From Actinomycetes bacterium (lineage in GTDB: Bacteria > Actinomycetota > Thermoleophilia > Solirubrobacterales > Solirubrobacteraceae): a stretch of DNA of 7,907 nucleotides. Made by a program: the position numbers and the translations under genes. The stretch covers positions 1 to 7,907 of the forward strand of contig JAEXXR010000387.1 in the NCBI GenBank assembly GCA_023405705.1, written 5' to 3'. The notes beneath the pieces are model-generated. The model was not told the DNA's origin. It saw only the letters and a program-made list of their open reading frames with translations, and ran no database searches. Each line of letters starts with the position of its first letter. Position 1 is the first letter of the stretch. Positions 1-5,137 of this stretch are shown piece by piece.

Positions 1-770
1 GGCGGCGGGGGAGCGGCGGCGGTGCGGCGGCGGCCGAGCATCAGGCTGCCGGCGCCCCCGATGGCGACGGCGGCGACGGCCGTCCCGGCGAGCGCGATGC
101 GTCGGCCGAGCCGCTCGAAGCGCAGCACCTGCCAGCCCTCGGAGCGGGCGATCCGGCCCAGCTCGGCGTCCGGGTTGACGGCGACGGGATGGCCGACGAC
201 GCGCAGCATCGGCAGGTCCGACTCGGAGTCGGAGTAGGCCCAGGAGGCGCTCAGGTCGATCCCCTCGCGCGCGGCCAGCTCGCGGATCGCCTCGGCCTTG
301 CCCTCGCGGTAGGTGAAGGGGCCGTCGGGGCGGCCGGTGTAGCGGCCGTCGAGCACCTCGGATCTCGCGCCGAGGCCGCCGTCGAAGGTCAGCACGTGCG
401 CGAGCACCTCGGCCAGCTCGTGCGCGGCGGCGGTGACGATGTAGACGGGGCGGCCGGCGTCCTGGTGCTCGTAGGCGACGCGCAGCATCTGCGGGTAGAC
501 GCGCGGCAGGACGCCGGCGAGCACCTCGGGGCCGAGCCGCAGGACGTCGCGGACCGGCACGTCGCGCATCAGCTCGAAGATCTGCGCGCGGACGAGGTCG
601 GTGCCGGCGTCGGTCGAGCCCTGCAGGCGGAACTTCGCGTTGGCCCAGGCGCCGGCGGCGAGCTGGCGGCGGGTGAGGATGCCCTGGCGATAGGAGGCGC
701 GGGCGAACTCGAACGCGGAGGAGCCGGCCATCAGCGTGCGGTCGAGGTCGAAGAAGGCGGCGCCGCGCAC
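1..770 (-). CDS. HAD-IB family phosphatase (SerB-like) with C-terminal membrane segment, partial at 3' end
   Basis: A haloacid dehalogenase-superfamily hydrolase, most like subfamily IB (phosphoserine phosphatase-like); the substrate is unknown. Read from the GTG at 770, 256 residues are visible before the window edge, with no stop. Motif I is FFDLDRTL, with nucleophile D8 and acid/base D10. Motif II is YIVTAAA with T113. The motif III lysine is K158 in GKAEAI. Motif IV is SDSESDLPML with D181 and D185. Residues 14-105 would be the cap. After the catalytic domain, residues 225-245 form a hydrophobic Ala/Gly/Val/Leu stretch, followed by RRR and a proline-rich tail, which looks like a C-terminal membrane anchor. 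The start is uncertain: GTG 770 gives the usual short lead into motif I but has no clear Shine-Dalgarno sequence, and a CTG at 836 is a poor alternative. It lies 62 bases downstream of the thiolase on the same strand, so co-transcription is possible despite the intervening hairpin. Family is confident; substrate and exact start are not. Confidence 0.85.
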   Translation of the reverse strand, partial: MRGAAFFDLDRTLMAGSSAFEFARASYRQGILTRRQLAAGAWANAKFRLQGSTDAGTDLVRAQIFELMRDVPVRDVLRLGPEVLAGVLPRVYPQMLRVAYEHQDAGRPVYIVTAAAHELAEVLAHVLTFDGGLGARSEVLDGRYTGRPDGPFTYREGKAEAIRELAAREGIDLSASWAYSDSESDLPMLRVVGHPVAVNPDAELGRIARSEGWQVLRFERLGRRIALAGTAVAAVAIGGAGSLMLGRRRTAAAPPP

Positions 771-787
771 GGCGCCGCCCGTCTCGA

Positions 788-811
788 CCGCGCCCGCGAA
801 GGCGGGCGCGG
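788..811 (-). terminator. Perfect 10-bp GC hairpin between thiolase and HAD gene (terminator-like, no U-tract)
   Basis: The minus strand reads CCGCGCCCGC, loop CTTC, then GCGGGCGCGG: a perfect 10-bp stem with a 4-base loop. It starts 21 bases after the thiolase stop. No run of T follows, so it is not a classic intrinsic terminator. It could be a terminator of the U-less kind proposed for GC-rich actinomycetes, an mRNA 3'-end stabiliser, or an attenuator ahead of the HAD gene. The structure is seen; the role is inferred. Confidence 0.4.
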
Positions 812-832
812 TGGAGCTGTCGGAGCGGTCCG

Positions 833-2017
833 TCAGGACTTCTCCACCTGCAGGATGACGGCGTCGCCCTGGCCGCCGCCGGAGCAGATCGCGGCGACGC
901 CGAGGCCGCCGCCGCGGCGCTGCAGCTCGAGCGCGAGCGAGCCGAGTATGCGCGCGCCGGAGGCGCCGATCGGGTGGCCGAGCGCGACCGCGCCGCCGTT
1001 CACGTTGACCTTGTCCTCGTCGATGCCGAGCATGCGAATCGAGTTGAGGGTGACAGACGCGAACGCCTCGTTGATCTCCCACAGGTCGATCTCCTCGGGG
1101 GAGAGGCCGGCCTTCTTCAGCGCGGCGAGCGCGGCGTTGGCCGGCGTTCTTGCGAGGTAGGGGAAGTCCTCGGCGATCTGCGCCTGCGCGACGACGGTCG
1201 CGATCGGCGTCTTGCCGTTGGCCGCGGCCCAGTCGCTGGAGGCGAGCACGAGCGCGCCGCCGCCGTCGTTGACGCCCGGCGCGTTGCCGGCGGTGTGGGT
1301 GCCGTCCTTGACGAAGATCGGCTTCAGCGCGGCGAGCGCCTCCAGCGTCGTGCCCGGGCGCGGCGACTCGTCGGTCTCGACGACGGTGTCGCCCTTGCGG
1401 CCCTTGACGGTGACCGGGACGATCTCCTCCGGCAGGCGGCCCTCGTCGGTCGCCTTCAGCGCCAGCTCGTGCGAGCGGACCGACCAGCGGTCCATGTCGG
1501 CGCGCGTCATCTCCAGCTCGGCGGCGACCTCGCTGGCCTCGTGCGCCATGTGCTTGCCGCTGAACGGGTTGGTGAGGCCGTCGTTGATCATCGCGTCGAG
1601 CGCCTTGCCGTCGCCCATGCGGTAGCCGAAGCGGGCGCCCTTGAGCAGGTACGGCGCGTTGCTCATCGACTCCATGCCGCCCGCGACGGCGACCTCGACG
1701 TCGCCCGCGCGGATCGCGGAGTCGAGGATGCCGAGCGCGCGCACGCCCGAGGCGCAGACCTTGTTGATCGTCTCCGACGACACCTCCTTCGGGATGCCGC
1801 CCTTGATCTGCGCCTGACGCGAGGGGATCTGGCCCTGGCCGGCCTGCAGCACCTGGCCCATCACGACGTGCTGGACCTGCTCGCCGGAGACGTCGGCGCG
1901 CTCGAGCGCCGCTCTGATGGCGATGCCGCCGAGGTCGGTCGCGTCGAGCGAGGCGAGGCCGCCTCCGAGCTTGCCGATCGGCGTGCGCGCGGCGCTGAGG
2001 ATCACGGTTCTGGGCAT
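833..2017 (-). CDS. Acetyl-CoA C-acetyltransferase (thiolase), 394 aa
   Basis: Thiolase II of the AtoB/PhaA/ThlA type. It reversibly condenses two acetyl-CoA to acetoacetyl-CoA, or cleaves acetoacetyl-CoA in fatty acid, ketogenic amino acid or polyester metabolism; it is cytosolic and usually a tetramer. All catalytic elements are visible: nucleophile C88 in INKVCASG, the NEAF motif with N316, H348 in GHPIGASG, and the second active cysteine C378 in CSGGGQG. This numbering is almost that of Zoogloea PhaA (89/316/348/378 as I recall it), and 394 residues is the usual length. The ATG at 2017 is well supported: it gives the standard MPRTVILSAARTP N-terminus and has GGAG at 2029-2026, 8 bases upstream. 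A longer open frame extends upstream antisense to pepA but lacks thiolase character and is ignored. The gene is divergent from pepA. The sequence does not show whether the enzyme is biosynthetic or degradative; nearby etf and mutase genes favour catabolism. Confidence 0.96.
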   Translation of the reverse strand: MPRTVILSAARTPIGKLGGGLASLDATDLGGIAIRAALERADVSGEQVQHVVMGQVLQAGQGQIPSRQAQIKGGIPKEVSSETINKVCASGVRALGILDSAIRAGDVEVAVAGGMESMSNAPYLLKGARFGYRMGDGKALDAMINDGLTNPFSGKHMAHEASEVAAELEMTRADMDRWSVRSHELALKATDEGRLPEEIVPVTVKGRKGDTVVETDESPRPGTTLEALAALKPIFVKDGTHTAGNAPGVNDGGGALVLASSDWAAANGKTPIATVVAQAQIAEDFPYLARTPANAALAALKKAGLSPEEIDLWEINEAFASVTLNSIRMLGIDEDKVNVNGGAVALGHPIGASGARILGSLALELQRRGGGLGVAAICSGGGQGDAVILQVEKS

Positions 2018-2070
2018 CGGTGTCGCTCCGTTCCGGGGTGGGAGTCTGGACCTGCGTGAGACCTCTCCCG

Positions 2071-2076
2071 ATCGTA
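2071..2076 (-). promoter_or_regulatory. Candidate -10 box for the thiolase gene
   Basis: The minus strand reads TACGAT (TANNNT pattern), which would place the transcript start near 2064 and leave an untranslated leader of about 47 bases containing the GGAG ribosome site. No convincing TTGACA-like -35 lies 16-18 bases upstream. It is only a candidate, favoured because it is an AT-containing hexamer in a GC-rich region at a sensible distance. Confidence 0.25.
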
Positions 2077-2158
2077 GAGCGCGCCGTCGCCGACGGACGC
2101 CGATCGCCCGGCGCGCACGGCGTCCTGCCGGCCGTGGACGGCCTCGACGCTGCGGGTC

Positions 2159-2209
2159 GCGAGTTCCCGCCACCGCCGCGCGGCGCCGGCAGACCGCCGT
2201 GGAACTCGC
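2159..2209. repeat. 9-bp perfect inverted repeat in the thiolase/pepA divergent intergenic region
   Basis: Arms GCGAGTTCC (2159-2167) and GGAACTCGC (2201-2209) are exact reverse complements. Their centres are 42 bases apart, about four helical turns, so both would face the same side of the DNA. The 33-base interior is GC-rich and holds a 12-base palindrome, CGCCGCGCGGCG, at 2174-2185. The right arm covers the expected -35 region of the pepA promoter. It may be a split operator for a dimeric or tetrameric regulator, or chance. Confidence 0.4.
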
Positions 2210-2224
2210 AATGCGAAGCACGGG

Positions 2225-2230
2225 TAGGCT
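2225..2230 (+). promoter_or_regulatory. Candidate -10 box (TAGGCT) for leaderless pepA
   Basis: TAGGCT fits the TANNNT -10 pattern and ends 6 bases before the pepA ATG at 2237, so transcription would begin at or within a base of the start codon. No Shine-Dalgarno sequence precedes this ATG, which agrees with a leaderless mRNA. The hexamer also contains an in-frame TAG stop (2225-2227), so pepA translation cannot begin further upstream. The -35 region is weak. Confidence 0.5.
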
Positions 2231-2236
2231 GGCGCG

Positions 2237-3682
2237 ATGAACATCGAGGCCACGACGAAGGCGCCGCTGGAGAGCGGCGCGGACACGATCGCGGTCGGAG
2301 TCTTCGACGGCGAGGACATCGCCCACGACGTCGCCGACGGCACGCTCCAGCGCCTGCTGGACTCCGGCGAGGCGCGTCGCGCCTTCAAGCACCTGGCGGT
2401 CACGCACGCCGAGGAGCGCCGCTGGATCGTCGTCGGCCTCGGCGACCGCGCCCGCTTCGACGCCGACCGCGCCCGCGTCGCGGCGGCGACCGTCCACGCG
2501 CGTGCGCGCGAGCTGAGCGCCTCCTCGCTCTGCTGGGAGGTCCCGCACCACCTCGACGACACGCGCGTCGCCGCGCTCGTGGAGGGCACGGTCCTGGCCG
2601 CCTACCGCTTCGACCGCTACCGCAACCACCCGGAGGAGGACGGCGGCCTCGAACGGCTCGTCGTCAGCGCCCACCACCCGATCGACGGCGCGGTCGAGCA
2701 GGCCGCCGTCGTCGCCGCGGCCCAGAACCGCGCGCGCGACCTGCAGAACACGCCCGCCAACGAGCTGACGCCCGAGCGCCTCGCCCACCGCGCCCAGGAA
2801 CTGGTCGCCGAGGTCTCCGGCGTGACGGTGGAGGTCCGCAACGAGGAGGAGATCGCCGCGCTCGGGATGGGCGCCTTCGCCGCGGTCGCGAGCGGCTCGG
2901 CGCAGGAGGCGCGCCTGATCGAGCTGAGATACGAGGGCCCGGGCGCCGACCCGGCGCTGCCGGTGCTGGCGTTCGTCGGCAAGGCGGTGACGTTCGACAG
3001 CGGCGGCATCTCGATCAAGCCGGCGATGAGAATGTCGGAGATGAAGTTCGACATGTCGGGCGGCGCGGCCGTGCTGGAGGCGGTCGGCGCGATCGCCCGG
3101 CTGAGACTGCCGGTGCGCGTGCTCGCCGTGATCGGCGCGACCGAGAACATGCCGAGCGGCAGAGCGGTCAAGCCGGGCGACATCGTGCGCGCCTCCAACG
3201 GCACGACGATCGAGGTCGTCAACACCGACGCCGAGGGCCGCCTCGTGCTCGCCGACTGCCTCGCGCACGCGATCGGCCACGGCGCCGGGCGGATCGTCGA
3301 CCTCGCGACGCTGACCGGCGCGATCGTCACCGCCCTCGGCTCCAGCCACGCCGGCCTGATGTCCAACGACGACGACTGGGCGCTCGCCGTCGAGGAGGCC
3401 GGCCGCGCCAGCGGCGAGCTGGTCTGGCGGCTGCCGCTGCACCCCGACCACGCCGACGCGATCAAGGGCCGCTACGCCGACGTCGTCAACTCGACGGAGA
3501 ACCGCAAGGCGGCCTCGATCACGGCCGCCGAGTTCCTGCGCCGCTTCGTCGGCGAGGTGCCGTGGGCTCACCTCGACATCGCCGGCACCGCCAACGACAC
3601 CGGCCGCCAGCCGACCCCGACCGGCGGCTCGGGCTACGGCGTGCGGCTGCTGGTCGAGCTGGCCCGCCGGCACGCCGGCTGA
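2237..3682 (+). CDS. pepA: Leucyl aminopeptidase, peptidase family M17 (PepA), 481 aa
   Basis: A cytosolic two-metal aminopeptidase, normally hexameric, that removes N-terminal residues such as leucine in peptide turnover. Residues 1 to about 160 are the variable N-terminal domain; the catalytic domain begins near NTPANELTP (171-179). Every expected active-site residue is present: K249, D254 (TFDSGG), K261 (SIKP), D272 (FDMSGG), and D331, E333 and R335 of the family signature NTDAEGRL. Each matches the E. coli PepA residue (270, 275, 282, 293, 352, 354, 356, from memory) with a constant offset of 21, so the core has no insertion or deletion. At 481 residues it is slightly shorter than E. coli PepA (503). 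The start is fixed by an in-frame TAG 12 bases upstream and by the absence of any other ATG between. There is no Shine-Dalgarno sequence and the mRNA may be leaderless. It is divergent from the thiolase and 108 bases from the next gene, so probably transcribed alone. Confidence 0.95.
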   Translation: MNIEATTKAPLESGADTIAVGVFDGEDIAHDVADGTLQRLLDSGEARRAFKHLAVTHAEERRWIVVGLGDRARFDADRARVAAATVHARARELSASSLCWEVPHHLDDTRVAALVEGTVLAAYRFDRYRNHPEEDGGLERLVVSAHHPIDGAVEQAAVVAAAQNRARDLQNTPANELTPERLAHRAQELVAEVSGVTVEVRNEEEIAALGMGAFAAVASGSAQEARLIELRYEGPGADPALPVLAFVGKAVTFDSGGISIKPAMRMSEMKFDMSGGAAVLEAVGAIARLRLPVRVLAVIGATENMPSGRAVKPGDIVRASNGTTIEVVNTDAEGRLVLADCLAHAIGHGAGRIVDLATLTGAIVTALGSSHAGLMSNDDDWALAVEEAGRASGELVWRLPLHPDHADAIKGRYADVVNSTENRKAASITAAEFLRRFVGEVPWAHLDIAGTANDTGRQPTPTGGSGYGVRLLVELARRHAG

Positions 3683-3721
3683 AGGCCCGGCTGAGCGCGC
3701 GCTTACCTACTGCACCCCTCG

Positions 3722-3754
3722 GCGGCGGGGCTTCCGTATTGTTCGCCCCGCCGC
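3722..3754 (+). terminator. 10-bp GC hairpin after pepA; loop carries a -10-like TATTGT
   Basis: GCGGCGGGGC (3722-3731) pairs perfectly with GCCCCGCCGC (3745-3754) around a 13-base loop. It begins 39 bases past the pepA stop. No T-run follows on the plus strand, so it would be an atypical terminator. The loop contains TATTGT (3737-3742), one of few AT-rich hexamers here and a plausible -10 box for the downstream B12 gene; no good -35 is seen at 16-18 bases. It could thus be a terminator or a palindromic operator around a promoter. Confidence 0.4.
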
Positions 3755-3790
3755 GACGCCGACGTCCCCAACCCGGTGCGCGGACACCAG

Positions 3791-4201
3791 ATGTCCTCAT
3801 CCACAGAGCGAAAGATCCGCGTCGTCGTCGCGAAGCCCGGGCTGGACGGCCACGACCGCGGAGCGAAGATCATCGCCCGCGCCCTGCGTGACGCGGGGAT
3901 GGAGGTGATCTACACCGGCCTCCACCAGACGCCGGAGCAGATCGTCGAGACCGTGATCCAGGAGGACGCCGACGCGGTCGGGCTGTCGATCCTCTCCGGT
4001 GCTCACATGACGCTGGTCCCGCGCATCGTCGAGCTCCTGCGCGAGCAGGACGTCGATGACGTGCTGGTGACCGTCGGCGGGACGATCCCGGCCGACGACA
4101 TCCCGCAGCTGAAGGCGCTCGGCGTCTCCGAGGTGTTCACCCCCGGTGCGCCGACGCAGGACATCATCGACTTCATCCGCGGCGCGGTCCGCGCTGCCTG
4201 A
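3791..4201 (+). CDS. Cobalamin-binding small subunit of an acyl-CoA mutase (methylmalonyl-/isobutyryl-CoA mutase type), 136 aa
   Basis: A stand-alone B12-binding Rossmann-type domain that carries adenosylcobalamin for a separate catalytic subunit, giving a mutase that rearranges the carbon skeleton of an acyl-CoA. The signature is complete: D19-x-H21-xx-G24 in [10 protein letters not shown], where H21 is the lower cobalt ligand; SIL at 66-68; and GGTIP at 96-100. At 136 residues it is the size of Streptomyces IcmB and other free mutase small subunits, and [12 protein letters not shown] and the following [12 protein letters not shown] resemble IcmB as I recall it. The substrate (methylmalonyl-, isobutyryl-, 2-hydroxyisobutyryl- or ethylmalonyl-CoA) is set by the large subunit, which is not in this window, and cannot be decided here. 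ATG 3791 is preferred over an in-frame GTG at 3776, because the protein then begins [17 protein letters not shown]; the ribosome site is weak (GGA about 7 bases upstream). It is followed by the etf operon but separated from it by a promoter. Confidence 0.92.
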   Translation: MSSSTERKIRVVVAKPGLDGHDRGAKIIARALRDAGMEVIYTGLHQTPEQIVETVIQEDADAVGLSILSGAHMTLVPRIVELLREQDVDDVLVTVGGTIPADDIPQLKALGVSEVFTPGAPTQDIIDFIRGAVRAA

Positions 4202-4212
4202 GCCAGTGGTCG

Positions 4213-4228
4213 CCCGCCGTCAGGCGGG
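4213..4228 (+). terminator. Short hairpin after the B12-subunit gene
   Basis: CCCGCC, loop GTCA, GGCGGG gives a 6-bp perfect stem starting 11 bases after the stop codon. No T-run follows. It is a weak terminator candidate that would isolate the B12 gene from the etf promoter about 30 bases further on. Confidence 0.3.
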
Positions 4229-4259
4229 GCATGTGGAGGCACAGGCCGACCGCATGCGA

Positions 4260-4275
4260 TTGACTGGTCAGTCAA
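4260..4275. promoter_or_regulatory. Palindromic operator candidate overlapping the etf -35 box
   Basis: TTGACTG-GT-CAGTCAA is a perfect 7-2-7 inverted repeat. Its left arm contains the -35 hexamer TTGACT, so a bound protein would block RNA polymerase. Size and symmetry fit a TetR- or GntR-type dimeric repressor site. Such regulators, often answering to acyl-CoAs, commonly control fatty acid degradation genes, but the cognate regulator is not in the window and is unknown. Confidence 0.6.
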
Positions 4276-4287
4276 CGGAGGTATCAT
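4260..4287 (+). promoter_or_regulatory. Near-consensus sigma-70-type promoter for etfB-etfA-ETF-QO
   Basis: TTGACT (4260-4265), a 16-base spacer, then TATCAT (4282-4287). Each hexamer matches the vegetative consensus at five of six positions, striking in such GC-rich DNA. The predicted start is near 4294-4295, giving a leader of about 50 bases that contains AGGAGG just before the etfB start. This is the strongest promoter visible in the window. Confidence 0.7.
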
Positions 4288-4305
4288 GCCGCGCATCACA
4301 ACGCC

Positions 4306-4317
4306 ACGAACGTTCGT
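4306..4317. promoter_or_regulatory. Second palindrome in the etf leader (ACGAACGTTCGT)
   Basis: A perfect 12-base palindrome about 12-23 bases downstream of the predicted transcription start. With flanking bases, 4307-4320 also fits the form C-N-AACG-NN-CGTT-N-G, which I recall for a TetR-family acyl-CoA regulator (PaaR of Thermus); that recollection is unverified. Position past the start suits a roadblock operator. Its centre is 44 bases from that of the upstream palindrome, but the two sequences differ. Confidence 0.5.
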
Positions 4318-4330
4318 TTGGCTCTTTCTG

Positions 4331-4336
4331 AGGAGG
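4331..4336 (+). promoter_or_regulatory. Shine-Dalgarno site AGGAGG that fixes the etfB TTG start
   Basis: A full AGGAGG lies 8 bases before the TTG at 4345, ideal spacing. It lies inside the longer frame opened by the TTG at 4318, which argues that translation begins at 4345. Confidence 0.8.
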
Positions 4337-4344
4337 CACCCCAG

Positions 4345-5136
4345 TTGAAGATTTGCGTCCTGGTCAAAGAGGTGCCGGACGCCGCCGTCGAGAAGCGCAT
4401 CGACCCCTCGACGGGGCGGATGGACCGCAGCGGGGAGAAGAACCTCAACCCGTATGACACGCACGCCATCGAGGCGGCGATGCAGCTGAAGGAGGGCGGT
4501 GCCCTCCAGGTCGACGAGATCGTCGCCGTCACGATGGGTCCGGAGTCCGCCGTGCGCGCGCTCCACAAGGCCGTCTCGCTCGGCGCCGACCGCTCGGTCC
4601 ACCTGACGGACGCGTCGCTCGCCGGCTCCGACGTCGCCGCGACCGGCTACGCGCTGGCGAAGGCGCTCGAGAAGGAGCAGCCCGACATCGTCCTGCTCGG
4701 TCAGCAGTCCGACGACGGCGAGTGCTACACGATCGGCGCGGTCGTCGCCGACCACCTGAAGGCGCCCTCGCTCACCCAGGTGATCAAGCTCGACGTGGTC
4801 GACGGCGGCCTGCGCTGCGAGCGTCAGGCCGAGTACGGCTACGACACCGTCCAGGTCGGCCTGCCGGCCGTCATCTCGGTCGGTGACGCGATCAACGAGC
4901 CGCGCTACCCGTCGCTGAAGGCGATCATGGGCGCGAAGAAGAAGCCGCTGGAGACCGCCTCGGCGGCCGACGCCGGCATCGACGCATCCCTCGTCGGCGC
5001 CGACGGCTCGCGCGTCAAGTGCGGCGAGTTCAAGGCGCCGCCGGCGAAGGCAGCCGGCACGATCATCGAGGACGAGGACACGGACGCGACCGTCGAGCAG
5101 ATCGTCGCGTGGCTGGACGAAAGGAAGCTGATCTGA
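4345..5136 (+). CDS. etfB: Electron transfer flavoprotein beta subunit (EtfB/FixA family), 263 aa
   Basis: The beta subunit of the cytosolic EtfAB heterodimer, which accepts electrons from acyl-CoA and related dehydrogenases. The start is TTG 4345: it gives the family N-terminus MKICVLVKEVPD and has AGGAGG 8 bases upstream. A TTG 27 bases earlier (4318) would add nine residues foreign to the family. Features in order: NPYDTHAIEAA (35-45), VTMGPESAVRALHKAVSLGAD (62-82), GSDVAATGYALA (94-105), nucleotide-site loop GQQSDDGE (119-126), signature INEPRYPS (183-190) and the basic IMGAKKKP (194-201). Length is typical (about 250-265). The N-terminus and the GSDxxATxYALA segment look more like FixA/Mycobacterium-type EtfB than the mitochondrial or Paracoccus type, so whether the nucleotide site holds AMP or a second FAD is open. 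It is the first gene of the operon; etfA starts 1 base after its stop. Confidence 0.95.
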   Translation: MKICVLVKEVPDAAVEKRIDPSTGRMDRSGEKNLNPYDTHAIEAAMQLKEGGALQVDEIVAVTMGPESAVRALHKAVSLGADRSVHLTDASLAGSDVAATGYALAKALEKEQPDIVLLGQQSDDGECYTIGAVVADHLKAPSLTQVIKLDVVDGGLRCERQAEYGYDTVQVGLPAVISVGDAINEPRYPSLKAIMGAKKKPLETASAADAGIDASLVGADGSRVKCGEFKAPPAKAAGTIIEDEDTDATVEQIVAWLDERKLI

Positions 5137-5137
5137 G

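Noticed and set aside
189..2059. Long plus-strand open frames across the HAD and thiolase genes
   Set aside because: They are antisense shadows produced by high GC content; their translations are Arg/Ala/Gly/Val-rich with no recognisable motif, while the minus strand carries complete catalytic signatures.
2174..2185. CGCCGCGCGGCG palindrome as an independent operator
   Set aside because: Palindromes made only of G and C are expected by chance in sequence this GC-rich; it is noted only as part of the larger inverted repeat.
2018..3673. Minus-strand open frame continuous with the thiolase, which would make a 946-residue fusion
   Set aside because: The added part is antisense to pepA, low-complexity Arg/Ala/Asp-rich sequence with no domain, and the thiolase has its own ATG with a good ribosome site at 2017.
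3776..3790. GTG 3776 as the start of the B12-binding subunit
   Set aside because: It adds only five residues, has no better ribosome site, and the ATG at 3791 gives the usual family length of 136.
4251..4258. CGCATGCG palindrome upstream of the etf promoter
   Set aside because: It is only 8 bases, common in GC-rich DNA, and has no positional relation to the promoter elements that demands it.
4318..4344. Upstream TTG start at 4318 for etfB
   Set aside because: It adds nine residues not seen in the family and would place the AGGAGG ribosome site inside the coding region; TTG 4345 begins exactly at the conserved N-terminus.
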